From JAABQT01 sp035459025 (GTDB lineage: Bacteria > Pseudomonadota > Gammaproteobacteria > Burkholderiales > SG8-39), in the NCBI GenBank assembly GCA_035459025.1, contig DATHYT010000007.1, positions 1-61,246 of the forward strand: 61,246 nucleotides of DNA. Reading direction: 5' to 3'. Made by a program: the position numbers and the translations under genes. This document shows, piece by piece, positions 8,493 to 18,541 of the stretch (position 1 is the first letter of the stretch; the number at the start of each line of letters is the position of its first letter). The notes beneath the pieces are model-generated. The model made no database searches. It saw only the letters and a program-made list of their open reading frames with translations, and was not told the origin of the DNA.

Positions 8493-9569
8493 CTAGTGCG
8501 GGAACGGCCACAGGCGCAGCTTTTCCTTCGCGATCTGCCACAGGCGCGCCAGGCCATGGGGCTCGACGATAAGGAAGAAGATGATCAGCCCGCCGAAAAT
8601 CATCAGCTCGAGGTTGGAAACGATGGCGTGCGAGATGTCCAGGCCGAACGTGTGCGAAGCCACGCCAAACAGCACGCTGAGGAAGATCGGCAGCAGGATG
8701 ATGAACGCCGCTCCCAGAAACGAGCCCAGGATCGACCCCACGCCCCCGATGATGATCATGAACAGGATACGGAACGACAGATCGAGCGTGAAAGCCTCGG
8801 GCTCGACGGTGCCGAGATAGGTATAAGCATACAGCGCCCCCGCCACGCCGCAGTAAAACGAGCTGATGGCGAAGGCGAGGAGCTTGGTCTGCATCATCGG
8901 GATGCCGATCACGCTTGCCGCCACGTCCATGTCGCGCACCGCCATGAAGGCGCGGCCGGTTTCGCTGCGCATCAGGTTCTTCGCCAGCAGCGCAAGCACG
9001 GCGACAATACCGAGCGTCAGCAGGTACTTCGACTCCGGCGTGTCGAACGCATAGCCGAGGATCTCCACCGTCTGCGCCGTGATCACGCCCGACGGGCTGT
9101 TGTTCGTAAACCAGCCGATGCGCTGGATCGCCCACAGCACGAAGAACTGGCAGGCGAGCGTCGCCACCGCGAGATAGAAGCCCTTGATGCGCAGGCTCGG
9201 CAGCCCGAACACGATGCCGACCGCGGCCGCGCACAGGCCGGCAAGAACGAAGCTCGGAATGATGCCGAGCCAGGGCAGGCGCAGCACGAAGTTGTAGGCC
9301 ATGAACGCGCCCACCGCCATGAAGGCAGCCGTGCCGAGCGAGAGCTGCCCCGCGTAGCCGGTGAGGATGTTGAGCCCGAGCGCAGCGAGCGCGAAGATGA
9401 GGAACGGCGTCAGAATCGCCGACAGCCAGTATTCATTGGCGAACACGGGCACTGCGACGAACGCCACCAGGAGCAGCAGCGCGACGGCGATGCGGTCCTG
9501 GCGGATCGGGAAGATCTGCTGGTCTTCGGCGTAGGTGGACTTGAACTGCCCGGCTTCGCGATACAGCAT
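8493..9569 (-). CDS. livM: Branched-chain amino acid ABC transporter permease LivM
   Basis: A 358-residue polytopic permease. It contains LGLNILTGYAGQLSLGTAAF, the SLRIKGFYLAVATLA motif before the cytoplasmic loop and RDMDVAASVIGI, the EAA-like loop of LivM; the C-terminus (IVEPHGLARLW) is also typical. The start MLYREAGQFKSTYAED was chosen 2 nt downstream of the livH stop; the frame extends upstream into livH without homology. It forms the inner-membrane channel with LivH. Confidence 0.92.
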   Translation of the reverse strand: MLYREAGQFKSTYAEDQQIFPIRQDRIAVALLLLVAFVAVPVFANEYWLSAILTPFLIFALAALGLNILTGYAGQLSLGTAAFMAVGAFMAYNFVLRLPWLGIIPSFVLAGLCAAAVGIVFGLPSLRIKGFYLAVATLACQFFVLWAIQRIGWFTNNSPSGVITAQTVEILGYAFDTPESKYLLTLGIVAVLALLAKNLMRSETGRAFMAVRDMDVAASVIGIPMMQTKLLAFAISSFYCGVAGALYAYTYLGTVEPEAFTLDLSFRILFMIIIGGVGSILGSFLGAAFIILLPIFLSVLFGVASHTFGLDISHAIVSNLELMIFGGLIIFFLIVEPHGLARLWQIAKEKLRLWPFPH

Positions 9570-9571
9570 GG

Positions 9572-10474
9572 CTAGACCCTGTCGATGATCTTCTCGCCGA
9601 ACAGCCCTTGCGGCCGCACGAGAAGGAACAGCAGCGCGATGACATAGGCGAACCACGACTCGATGCCGCCGCCGACCATCGGCCCGATGTACACCTCGGC
9701 CAGCTTCTCGGAGGCGCCGATGATCAGGCCGCCGATGATCGCGCCGGGAATCGACTCGAAACCGCCGAGGATCAGCACCGGCAGCGCCTTAAGGGCGATG
9801 AACGTCAGCGCGTACTGCACGCCGTTCCTCGCGCCCCACATCATGCCGGCGACCAGGGCCACGAAGCCGGCCACCGCCCACACGATCGCCCAGATCTGCT
9901 TCAGCGGAATGCCCACTGCGAGCGCCGCCTGGTGATCGTCGGCCACCGCGCGCAGCGCGCGACCCACGCGGGTGAACTGGAAGAACAGGGCGAGCGACGC
10001 GACCAGCACCGCGGCGATGCCGGAGGCGAACAGATCGAACTGGCTGATGAACATGCCCGTTGCGTCCGCCAGCCATTGCATCGGCACGTCCTTGATGCCG
10101 AGCTCGAGCGCATGCGGCTGCGAGCCCCACACCATCTGCGACAGGCCCTCGAGCACGAACGTCAGGCCGATGGTCGCCATGAAGAGCGTGATGGGCGGCT
10201 GGTTGACCAGCGGCCGCAGCACGATCTTCTCGATGCCGATGCCGAGCACCACCATCACCGCCAGCGTGATGACCAGCGCCAGCCAGAAGTTCACGCCCAT
10301 CTTCACCACCGACACGAAGGTGAGCGCAGCGAGGAACACCATCGCGCCCTGCGCGAAGTTGAACACGCCGGATGCCTTGTAGATGAGCACGAACCCTAAA
10401 GCCACCAGCGAGTACATGACCCCCGCGAGCAGCCCGCCGATCAGCACCTCGAAGAAGAACGAGACATTGGTCAA
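9572..10474 (-). CDS. livH: Branched-chain amino acid ABC transporter permease LivH
   Basis: A 300-residue permease with about eight hydrophobic segments. It has the LivH start region (LLAGVMYSLVALGFVLIYKA, then GVFNFAQGAMVFL) and the cytoplasmic coupling loop RVGRALRAVADDHQAALAVG. Its ATG overlaps the livG stop by 4 nt. It pairs with LivM; all neighbours in the cassette are co-oriented. Confidence 0.93.
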   Translation of the reverse strand: MTNVSFFFEVLIGGLLAGVMYSLVALGFVLIYKASGVFNFAQGAMVFLAALTFVSVVKMGVNFWLALVITLAVMVVLGIGIEKIVLRPLVNQPPITLFMATIGLTFVLEGLSQMVWGSQPHALELGIKDVPMQWLADATGMFISQFDLFASGIAAVLVASLALFFQFTRVGRALRAVADDHQAALAVGIPLKQIWAIVWAVAGFVALVAGMMWGARNGVQYALTFIALKALPVLILGGFESIPGAIIGGLIIGASEKLAEVYIGPMVGGGIESWFAYVIALLFLLVRPQGLFGEKIIDRV

Positions 10475-11271
10475 TGGGCGACTCCGAGGTAGGCGTCGAT
10501 CACGGTCTGGCTGCCGCGGATTTCGTCGGGCGTGCCATCGCCGATCTTGCGGCCGTAGTCGAGCACCACCACGCGGTCGGAGATGTCCATCACCACGCCC
10601 ATATCGTGCTCGATGAGCACGATCGTCGTGCCGTAGTGGTCATTGACGTCGAGCACGAAGCGGCACATGTCCTGCTTCTCCTCGAGGTTCATTCCCGCCA
10701 TCGGCTCATCGAGCAGCAGCAGCCGCGGCTCGGCGGCGAGCGCGCGCGCCAGCTCGACGCGCTTTTGCAGCCCATAGGGCAGCTTGCCCACCGGGGTCTT
10801 CCTGATGTGCTGGATCTCCATGAAGTCGATGATCTCCTCCACGGCGTGCCGGTGCGCGAGCTCCTCGCGCCGCGCGCGGCCGATCCAGATCGCCTGCTCG
10901 ATGAAGCTCGAGCGCATCTTCAGGTTCCGCCCGGTCATCACGTTGTCCAGCACCGTCATGCCCTTGAAGAGCGCGATGTTCTGGAACGTGCGCGCGATGC
11001 CCATCGAGGCCGCCTCGTGCGAGTCCATGTCGTGGAATTCCTTCCACGCCCCGTTGGCGCGCAGGCGGATGGTGCCCTGCTGCGGGTGGTACACGCCGTT
11101 GATCACGTTCAGCATCGAGGACTTGCCGGCGCCGTTCGGGCCGATGATGGCCCGCACCTCGTGCTCGCGCACGTCGAAGGAGACCTCCTGTAGCGCCTTG
11201 ACGCCGCCGAAGGCGAGCGACACCTTCTCCACCGACAGCACCGTCTCGCCAATGTGCTCGGCGCGGCTCAT
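10471..11271 (-). CDS. livG: Branched-chain amino acid ABC transporter ATP-binding protein LivG
   Basis: A 266-residue ATPase with Walker A GPNGAGKSSMLN, signature LPYGLQKRVELARALAAEP, Walker B LLLLDEPMAGMN and H-loop IVLIEHDMGVVM. The SYG signature variant (PYGLQKR) is normal for LivG. The ATG overlaps the stop of the upstream acyl-CoA ligase gene by 4 nt, so ligase and transporter are translationally linked. Confidence 0.93.
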   Translation of the reverse strand: MSRAEHIGETVLSVEKVSLAFGGVKALQEVSFDVREHEVRAIIGPNGAGKSSMLNVINGVYHPQQGTIRLRANGAWKEFHDMDSHEAASMGIARTFQNIALFKGMTVLDNVMTGRNLKMRSSFIEQAIWIGRARREELAHRHAVEEIIDFMEIQHIRKTPVGKLPYGLQKRVELARALAAEPRLLLLDEPMAGMNLEEKQDMCRFVLDVNDHYGTTIVLIEHDMGVVMDISDRVVVLDYGRKIGDGTPDEIRGSQTVIDAYLGVAH

Positions 11272-13226
11272 GCGGCGCGCTTGGCCGCCTCGGGGCGGAA
11301 GGTCTTGGCGTCGCGGATCTTGAGGTCGGCGGAAATCGTTCCCGTGCGCCCGTCCTCGTACTTCACCTGCGCCTCGACGTGCACCGCGTCCTTGCCACCG
11401 TAGAGCGCGTCGACCAGCGTGGCGTACTTCTGCGCCACGAAGCCGCGGCGCACCTTGCGCGTGCGCGTGAGCTCCTCGTCATCGGCATCCAGCACCTTGT
11501 GCAGGATGAGGAAGCGGTGGATCTGCGAGTTGGCGACCTCGGGCTCCTGCGCGAGGTCGGCGTTCACCCGCTCGACGCACTCGCGCACCAGCTCGTAGAC
11601 CTCGTCGCGCGAGGCGAGGTCGACGTAACCCGAATACGGCATGTTGCGCTTCTCCGCCCAGTTGCCCACCGCCTCGGCGTCGATGTTGATGAACGCGCAG
11701 ACCCGGTCGCGCTGGTGGCCGAAGGTCACGGCCTCCTGGATGTAGGGGAAGAACTTGAGCTTGTTCTCGAGGTACTTCGGCGCGAACAGCGTGCCGTCGG
11801 CAAGTTTGCCCACGTCCTTTACGCGGTCGATGATTTTCAGGTGCCCGTCGGGGTCGACGTACCCGGCGTCGCCGGTGTGGAACCAGCCCTCGCGGTCCTT
11901 CGCCTGCATCGTCGCCTGCGGGTTCTTGTAGTACTCCTTGAACAGACCCGGCGAGCGGATGAGAAGCTCGCGCTCGGGCGTGAACTTGAGCTCGACGCCC
12001 GGCACCGCGGGGCCGACGGTATCGGACTTCACCTGGCCGTTGGGCTGCACGCACACGAACACGCTGGTCTCGGTCGAGCCGTAGAGCTGCTTCAGGTTGA
12101 TGCCGATCGAGCGGTAGAACTTGAACAGGTCCGGGCCGATCGCCTCGCCCGCCGTGTAGGCAACGCGCACCCGGCTCATGCCGAGCACGTTCCTGAGCGG
12201 TCCGTAGACCAGCAGGTCGCCGATCCCGTAGCGCAGCCGGTCGGCGATGCTCACCGGCTTGCCGTCGAGAAGCATCCCGCCGACGCGCCGCGCCACGTCC
12301 ATGAACCTGCGGTAGAGCCAGCGCTTCACCGCGCCCGCGTCCTCCATGCGGATCGACACCTGCGTGAGCAGCGCCTCCAGCACGCGCGGTGGGGCGAAAT
12401 AGTACGTCGGGCCGATCTCGCGCATGTCGGTCATCACCGTCTCGGCCGACTCCGGGCAGCAGATGCAATAGCCGGTGACGAAGGGCTGCGCATAGGAAAA
12501 GATGTTCTGGCCGATCCACGCCGGCGGCAGGTAGGCGAGCACCACGTCGCGATCGCCCAGGCCCTCGAGCTCGGCGGCGGCCTTCGCGCGGTCGATGAGC
12601 GCGTGGTGCGTCAGCACCACGCCTTTGGGCGTGCCGGTGGTGCCGGAGGTGAAGAACATCGCCGCGGTATCCTCGCCGCGGCCCTTGGCGATCTCGGCTT
12701 CGAGAAACGCGGGATCGCGCTTGAGCGCCGCACGGCCCGATTCGAGCAGCGCGTCGTAGCTCGTGAGCTCGCGCTGCGCATACGAGCGCATGCCGCGCGG
12801 CTCGTCGTAGATGATGCGCTTGAGCGTCGGGCACTGCGGCAGGATCTCGAGCAGCTTGTCCACCTGCTCCTGGTCCTCGGCGAGCGCGTGCTCGATCTCG
12901 GCGTTCTGGATCGGGAACGCCATCTCGGCGGCGACGGCATCCTGGTACAGCGGCACGGGAATCGCACCGAGGCATTGCGCGGCGCACATCGCGGCGTAGA
13001 TGCGCGGGCGGTTGTCGCCCACCAGCGCCATGTGGTCGCCGCGCTTCAGCCCCTGGTCGGCGAGCGCGCAGGCCAGCGTGCGCACTTCATCGGCGAACCG
13101 GCGCCAGGTCCAGGTCTGCCAGATGCCCAGGTCCTTCTCGCGGATCGCAGGCAGGTCGCCGCGCACCTGCGCGTGATGCAGCAGGAGCTTGGGAAACGTA
13201 TCGAGCGTCCCGATGTCCACTGTCAT
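11268..13226 (-). CDS. Long-chain acyl-CoA synthetase-like AMP-binding ligase
   Basis: A 652-residue AMP-forming ligase. It has the P-loop FFTSGTTGTPKGVVLTH, the YGSTETSVFVC adenylation motif, GWFHTGDAGYVDPDGHLKI and RVKDVGKLADGTLFAPKYLE. The length and insertion pattern match the FadD15/long-chain group, not short-chain acetyl-CoA synthetases. The start is set by GGAGGAGGAA about 8 nt upstream. It is the first gene of the liv operon and overlaps livG. The likely job is CoA activation of the imported compound; chain length and substrate are unknown. Confidence 0.88.
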   Translation of the reverse strand: MTVDIGTLDTFPKLLLHHAQVRGDLPAIREKDLGIWQTWTWRRFADEVRTLACALADQGLKRGDHMALVGDNRPRIYAAMCAAQCLGAIPVPLYQDAVAAEMAFPIQNAEIEHALAEDQEQVDKLLEILPQCPTLKRIIYDEPRGMRSYAQRELTSYDALLESGRAALKRDPAFLEAEIAKGRGEDTAAMFFTSGTTGTPKGVVLTHHALIDRAKAAAELEGLGDRDVVLAYLPPAWIGQNIFSYAQPFVTGYCICCPESAETVMTDMREIGPTYYFAPPRVLEALLTQVSIRMEDAGAVKRWLYRRFMDVARRVGGMLLDGKPVSIADRLRYGIGDLLVYGPLRNVLGMSRVRVAYTAGEAIGPDLFKFYRSIGINLKQLYGSTETSVFVCVQPNGQVKSDTVGPAVPGVELKFTPERELLIRSPGLFKEYYKNPQATMQAKDREGWFHTGDAGYVDPDGHLKIIDRVKDVGKLADGTLFAPKYLENKLKFFPYIQEAVTFGHQRDRVCAFINIDAEAVGNWAEKRNMPYSGYVDLASRDEVYELVRECVERVNADLAQEPEVANSQIHRFLILHKVLDADDEELTRTRKVRRGFVAQKYATLVDALYGGKDAVHVEAQVKYEDGRTGTISADLKIRDAKTFRPEAAKRAA

Positions 13227-13268
13227 CGAGCCAGTTCCTCCTCCAAGGACCCGGAGATTCTTACATAG

Positions 13269-13280
13269 AACCCCGGGGTT
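13269..13280. promoter_or_regulatory. Perfect 12-bp palindrome in the divergent ligase/tamA intergenic region
   Basis: AACCCCGGGGTT is self-complementary and sits between the divergent starts at 13226 (ligase-liv operon) and 13326 (tamA). It could be an operator or a hairpin in the 5' leader of the liv transcript. No adjacent regulator gene is present. Confidence 0.35.
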
Positions 13281-13325
13281 TTGCAGTGCAGCGGGCGGCC
13301 TGCCCACCCATTAGGATGCGCGTCC

Positions 13326-15065
13326 GTGCACGGCATTGTGGCCCTTTTTGTCCTGTCCGCGGCCCTGGCCGGCCTCCCGGTAGCCGCCGCCGGCCTCGAT
13401 TACCGCGTCGAAGTCGACGCACCGGATGCGCTTGCCACGCCGCTGCGCAAGGGCCTGAACCTCATCCGCTGGCAGGGTGACCCACAGATGACCCCAGGGC
13501 TGCTGCGGCGGCTGGCCAACGAGGCGGGCGAGGATGCACGCGGCGTGGCCGCCGCCGAGGGCTATTTCTCGCCCCGGGTGAGCGTGACGATCGACGAGAC
13601 AGTCCAGCCCTGGCGGGTACGCCTGCTGCTGGATCCCGGCGCGCGGACCACGGTCGCCGGGACCGAGATCCGCTTCAGCGGGCCCGCGGCCGACGACCCG
13701 CAGGCGGCGGACCTGCTCGCCGGCGTGCGCCGGTCCTGGAGCCTGCGCCGCGGCCAGCCGTTCCGCCAGGAGGACTGGGACGCGGCCAAGCGCGGGGCGG
13801 TCGCAGAGCTGTCGCGCTGGCGCTATGCGGCTGCGCGCGTGGCCGCGAGCGAGGCGCGCATTGACCCCGAGCGGCGCGAGGCGCAGCTGGAGGTCGAACT
13901 CGACAGCGGCCCGCCGTTTCGCTTCGGCCCGGTGCAGGTGGCGGGAACGGAGCGCTATGCGCCCGCGCTGGTCGAGAACCTGAGCCCGGTGCGCCCCGGG
14001 GACGACTACGACCGTGCCACGCTCGTCGTGTACGAGCGCCGCCTCAACGAAACCGGCTATTTCGCAAGCGTGCGCACCGAGATCGACGCGCAGGCCGGAA
14101 ATGCAGCGAGCGCGCCGCTGCGCGTCGCGGTCATCGAGGCGCCCTCCAAGCAGGTGGAAAGCGGCGTCAGCTACAACACCGATGTCGGCCCGCGCTTCCA
14201 GGTGCGCTACAGCGACCACGACCTGCGCGATTCGGCCTGGCGGCTGCGCAGCGCGCTTGCGCTCGACGCGAAGATCCAGGAGCTCAAGCTCGACCTCGAT
14301 GCGCCGCCGCGTCCGGGCGGGCGCTGGAACCACTATTTTGCGCGGGTGGCGCAGACCGACATCCAGAACGAGCTCGCGCGCTCGTTCGCGCTCGGCATTG
14401 CGCACAATTTCGGCACCGACGTGGCGCCCTCGGCGGCGATCCTGTCCTGGCACCTCGAGGACCAGCGCGCCGGCAGCGTCGTCACGGACAGCCGCCACGC
14501 GGTCTACGCGGGCCTGCGGCGCACCTTCCGCCGCACCGACGAGATCGTCGCGCCGCGCTCGGGCTACTTCGGCAGCGTCGAGCTGGGCGGCGGCCTGCCG
14601 GGCGTCTCGACCGAGAAGTTCCTGCGTGCCGTCGGCCGGGCGAGCCTGCTCTTTGCATTGGGCCGCAACGGCGACCTGCTGCTGCGTGCCCAGGGCGGGT
14701 TTGTGAACTCGGGCACGCGCCTTGGCATCCCGACGGATTTCCTTTTTCGCACCGGCGGCGACCAGACGGTGCGCGGCTATGCGTTCGAGAGCATCGGCGT
14801 GCGCCAGGGCGACGCCATCGTCGGCGGCCGGCGCCTTGTCGTGGCGAGCGCCGAATACACGCACTGGGTGGGCGAGAACTGGGGTGTCGCGGCGTTCGTC
14901 GACGCGGGCGACGCGTGGGACAAGGACGAGCCCTTCGACGCGGCCCTCGGCTACGGCCTGGGCGCGCGGTTCCGTACGCCTATTGGCCCGGCGCGTGCCG
15001 ACCTCGCTTACGGCCGCGACAGGCGCGAGTATCAGCTGCACATCTCGATCGGGTTCGCGTTCTGA
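13326..15065 (+). CDS. tamA: Translocation and assembly module outer-membrane protein TamA (BamA/Omp85 family)
   Basis: A 579-residue Omp85 protein: signal peptide (ending near AAAG), POTRA-type repeats over roughly residues 25-250 (FRFGPVQVAGTERYAPALVE; then ERRLNETGYFASVRTEI), and a 16-strand-type barrel at the C-terminus ending in an aromatic residue (YQLHISIGFAF). The surface-loop motif RTGGDQTVRGYAFESIG is the conserved VRGY/F motif of the family. The GTG start was chosen because AGGA lies 9 nt upstream and it begins the signal peptide. It is followed by tamB with 1-nt overlap; TamA-TamB together move outer-membrane proteins and phospholipids. Confidence 0.92.
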   Translation: MHGIVALFVLSAALAGLPVAAAGLDYRVEVDAPDALATPLRKGLNLIRWQGDPQMTPGLLRRLANEAGEDARGVAAAEGYFSPRVSVTIDETVQPWRVRLLLDPGARTTVAGTEIRFSGPAADDPQAADLLAGVRRSWSLRRGQPFRQEDWDAAKRGAVAELSRWRYAAARVAASEARIDPERREAQLEVELDSGPPFRFGPVQVAGTERYAPALVENLSPVRPGDDYDRATLVVYERRLNETGYFASVRTEIDAQAGNAASAPLRVAVIEAPSKQVESGVSYNTDVGPRFQVRYSDHDLRDSAWRLRSALALDAKIQELKLDLDAPPRPGGRWNHYFARVAQTDIQNELARSFALGIAHNFGTDVAPSAAILSWHLEDQRAGSVVTDSRHAVYAGLRRTFRRTDEIVAPRSGYFGSVELGGGLPGVSTEKFLRAVGRASLLFALGRNGDLLLRAQGGFVNSGTRLGIPTDFLFRTGGDQTVRGYAFESIGVRQGDAIVGGRRLVVASAEYTHWVGENWGVAAFVDAGDAWDKDEPFDAALGYGLGARFRTPIGPARADLAYGRDRREYQLHISIGFAF

Positions 15066-18000
15066 TGAAGCGCGCCGCCTACGTGCTCCTTGGCCTGCCA
15101 CTGCTCTTTGCGATGGCGGCGCTCGCCTGGCTCGTGGCAAGCGAGCCGGGCCTGCGCTGGGCGATGGCGCGCGCCGAGGCGGCGGCCGGCGGCAAGCTTG
15201 CGATCGAGGAAGCTCGCGGTACGTTCACCACGACTATAAGCCTCGGGCGCGTGTCGTACGCCGACGGCGGCGTGGAGGTCGAGGCGCGCGAGGTGCAGGC
15301 CGAGGCCGATGCGCTGGCGCTGCTGCGCGGGAGAATCGGCGTCGAGCCGCTGCGCATCGAGGTCCTGCGCGTCACGCTGAAGCGCGGCACCAAGGCGCCG
15401 GCGACCGGATCCGGCATGGATCCGCCCTGGCACCTGCGCGTCGCGCGCGCATCGATCTCGCGCTTCGAGCTGCGCCTCGACGACGAGCGGCACCTGCTCA
15501 CCGATCTGCGATTCACGCATGCCGCAGTCGGCCCGAACCTCGCCGCGGCGGCCGGGTCATTCGCGCGGCCGGACGCGCGCTTTCCCGCCGAGGTGCGCTT
15601 CGACGTGACTGGCACGCCCGGGCGGCTGAGCGCGAAGCTTTCGGCAACCATCGCCGGCGTTCCCGCGACGGCCGACCTGGTGGTGGTGCCCGCCGCGTCG
15701 CCCGCTCTGCGCTCGCTCGAGGCGCGCGCGGGACCGCTGGACCCGTCGCGCTTCGAGGCGGCGCTGCCCAAAGCCTTGCTCAGCGCGAGGCTCGAGGCGA
15801 AGCCGGCGGGCGCCGGCTACGCCGGTACGCTCGCCGTCGCCAATGCCGCGCCCGCCACGCTCGAGGAGGGCGGCTTGCCCGTCGTGGCCGCGCGAGCACG
15901 CGTGGCCACGCAGGATCTGGCGAGCGCGCGGCTCGATAGCCTGCGCATCGAGCTCGCCGGTGGCGGCCTGCTCGAAGGCGTGGCCGAGCTCGACGCGCAG
16001 GGCGTGCACGCCAAGCTCGAGGTCCGCGAGCTCGACCTGCAGGCGCTGCGCGCAGACCTGCGGCGCACGGCGCTCCAGGGCACGCTCGACATCGTTCTCG
16101 GCAAGGGTGCGCAGTCGGTGCGCGGCGCGCTGTCGCAGGACGGCATGCGCCTCGAAGCCCAGGTGGAGCGCGCGGGTGACGTCGTCGTCGTGCAGCGCTT
16201 TCATGCGACGGCGGCGAGCGGCGAAGCAAGTGGCGAAGGGCGCATCACGCTGGGCGAGCCGCTCCTCGCCGATGCGCGGCTGCGCTTTGCGCGCGTCGAT
16301 CCCGCCGCCTTCGGTGCGTACCCGCAGGGATCGCTGAGCGGCACGCTGACGCTCGACAGCCGTCTCGGCGCCCGGCCGCGCGTCGACGCCCAATGGCGGC
16401 TCGAGGACAGCGCGCTCCTCGGTCGGGCACTGCACAGCCGCGGTCGCGCGCAGTTCACCCGCGAACGCCTGTCGCGCGCCGAAGCCGAGGCGAAATTCGG
16501 TGCGAGCGAGCTGACGCTGAAGGGAAGCTTTGGCCACGGCGGCGACCGGCTCGCCTGGACACTCGCGATCCCGGATCTGGGCGAGATCGATCCCGGGCTG
16601 GCTGGCGCGCTGCGCGCCGAGGGCACGCTCGTCGGCGCCCTGGACGCGCACGAGCTCGCGCTCAGCGCGCGTTCGCCGACCGCCCACGTCGAGGCGCGTC
16701 TCGCGGGCGGCATCCGGTCCGGCGGCGACTGGCAGGGCGAGATTCTCTCGCTCACCAATGCGGGCGAGTACCCCTTGCGCATGACCGGCACGACGGCGCT
16801 GCGCGCCTCACGAGAGCGCGTCGAGCTCGGGCAGTTCGAGGCCGAGCTGGAGGCGGGGCGGCTCCTGGTGCGCGAGGCCTCGTGGGCCGCGGGGCGGCTG
16901 TCGACGCGCGGCGAATTCAGCGCCCTGCCGGCGCGCTGGCTGGTGCTCGCCGCCGGCGCGGCGGCGCAAGTGCGCACCACGCTGCTCCTCGATGGCGACT
17001 GGTCGCTCGCCGCAACCCCCCGGCTGCAGGGTACGGTGCAGCTCAGGCGCCGCAGCGGCGACCTGACGCTGCTCCTGGCGGAGGAGGATTTCGCCCTCGA
17101 GCTCGACCAGGCCGCGCTCGACGCCCGTTTTGCCGAGAGCGGCGTGCGCCTGCAGCTCGACGCGGCCTCCCGCTACGGCAAGCTCGCGCTCTCGGGCGAT
17201 GTGGGGACCGCGCCCGGGGCCGACGGCGGACTCGGGTTGGGCGCGCAATCGCCGCTCGACTTGAGCGCGCGGCTCGACGCCGCGGCGTTGTCAGTCCTCG
17301 CGCAGCCCTACGTGACGCAGGCGCGCGTGGACGGGCGCCTGTGGGCCGAGCTGCGCGCCTCCGGAACGGTGGCCGCGCCGCGCCTCGCCGGCAAGCTGCG
17401 CGGCGAGGGGCTGCGGCTCGAAATGCCCCAGTACGGCGTGCATCTGCGCGACGGCGGCTTCGCCGCCGAGCTCGGCGCCGATCGGCTGCGGCTCTCGCAG
17501 TTCTCGATTCAGGCGGGCACGGGCACGTTCAGCGCCGAGGGCGAAGTGCCGCTGCGCCTGGCCGAGGGCGGCGCCCGGCTCGCCTGGTCGGCGCGCGAGT
17601 TCGGCGTGCTTGAGCGGCCCGACTTGCGCCTCGCGGTCTCCGGCCAGGGCAGCGCCGGGTTCGACGGCAAGCGGCTGTCGCTCCAGGGCGAGGTGCGCGC
17701 CGACCGGGGCTATCTGAATATCGACCAGGAACGCCTGCCGCGGCCGGGCGACGATGTCGTGGTCCTGGGCCGGCCGCGCAAGCCCGCCGCCGAGCAAGCC
17801 GCGCTGCCGCTCGACCTGGATGTCCAGCTCGACCTTGGCCAAGACCTGAAGCTCGAGGGCCAGAACTTCGAGGGCAAGCTCACCGGCCGCGTGCGCTGCC
17901 AGACGGCGGAAGACGGCACCCTGCGCGCGATCGGGCGCGTACGCATGGTCAATGCCCTGGTCTTTGCCTACGGCCAGCGCCTGCAGGTCGATCCCGGCGA

Positions 18001-18517
18001 GCTGATCTTCAACGGCGCAATCGACAACCCGTCGCTCAACGTCACCGCCTGGCGCCGCAACCAGGCGGTCGAGGCCGGCGTGCAGGTCACCGGCAACGTG
18101 CAAACGCCGCGCGTGCAGCTCGTCTCCAACCCGCCGGTGCCCGAGGCAGAGCGCCTGTCGTGGCTCGTGCTCGGGCACGCGCCGGGCGAGGCGAGCCAGG
18201 CCGACCTCGGGCTGCTGCAGGCGGCAGCGGGGACCCTGCTCGCGGGCGGCGACGCCCTGCCGCTCGACCGGCGCGTGGCGCGTGCCTTCGGCCTGGATGA
18301 GCTGACGTTGCGTGGCCGCGGCGAGGCCGAAGGCAACGTAGTGGCGTTCGGCAAGCGGTTTTCCGACCGGCTCTACATCAGCTACGAGCAAGGACTGGGG
18401 GACGCGGTGGGCAACCTCGTCAAGCTGGACTACGCGCTCGGCAGGCGCTGGTCGCTGCGCGCCGAGAGCGGCACGACGAGTGGCGCGGGACTCTTCTACC
18501 GCTTCTCCTGGGACTGA
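15065..18517 (+). CDS. tamB: Translocation and assembly module subunit TamB (AsmA-like, DUF490)
   Basis: A 1150-residue protein with an N-terminal signal anchor (YVLLGLPLLFAMAALAWLVA), a long beta-helical repeat-rich body and the C-terminal TamB domain (LNIDQERLPRPGDDVVVLGR; NVTAWRRNQAVEAGVQVTGN; ending SGAGLFYRFSWD). TamB spans the periplasm and binds TamA. The ATG overlaps the tamA stop by one base (TGATG). A longer upstream frame is only tamA read out of frame. Length is in the usual range of 1100-1300. Confidence 0.92.
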   Translation: MKRAAYVLLGLPLLFAMAALAWLVASEPGLRWAMARAEAAAGGKLAIEEARGTFTTTISLGRVSYADGGVEVEAREVQAEADALALLRGRIGVEPLRIEVLRVTLKRGTKAPATGSGMDPPWHLRVARASISRFELRLDDERHLLTDLRFTHAAVGPNLAAAAGSFARPDARFPAEVRFDVTGTPGRLSAKLSATIAGVPATADLVVVPAASPALRSLEARAGPLDPSRFEAALPKALLSARLEAKPAGAGYAGTLAVANAAPATLEEGGLPVVAARARVATQDLASARLDSLRIELAGGGLLEGVAELDAQGVHAKLEVRELDLQALRADLRRTALQGTLDIVLGKGAQSVRGALSQDGMRLEAQVERAGDVVVVQRFHATAASGEASGEGRITLGEPLLADARLRFARVDPAAFGAYPQGSLSGTLTLDSRLGARPRVDAQWRLEDSALLGRALHSRGRAQFTRERLSRAEAEAKFGASELTLKGSFGHGGDRLAWTLAIPDLGEIDPGLAGALRAEGTLVGALDAHELALSARSPTAHVEARLAGGIRSGGDWQGEILSLTNAGEYPLRMTGTTALRASRERVELGQFEAELEAGRLLVREASWAAGRLSTRGEFSALPARWLVLAAGAAAQVRTTLLLDGDWSLAATPRLQGTVQLRRRSGDLTLLLAEEDFALELDQAALDARFAESGVRLQLDAASRYGKLALSGDVGTAPGADGGLGLGAQSPLDLSARLDAAALSVLAQPYVTQARVDGRLWAELRASGTVAAPRLAGKLRGEGLRLEMPQYGVHLRDGGFAAELGADRLRLSQFSIQAGTGTFSAEGEVPLRLAEGGARLAWSAREFGVLERPDLRLAVSGQGSAGFDGKRLSLQGEVRADRGYLNIDQERLPRPGDDVVVLGRPRKPAAEQAALPLDLDVQLDLGQDLKLEGQNFEGKLTGRVRCQTAEDGTLRAIGRVRMVNALVFAYGQRLQVDPGELIFNGAIDNPSLNVTAWRRNQAVEAGVQVTGNVQTPRVQLVSNPPVPEAERLSWLVLGHAPGEASQADLGLLQAAAGTLLAGGDALPLDRRVARAFGLDELTLRGRGEAEGNVVAFGKRFSDRLYISYEQGLGDAVGNLVKLDYALGRRWSLRAESGTTSGAGLFYRFSWD

Positions 18518-18541
18518 GCCGGCAAGGTAAACTTGCGCGCC

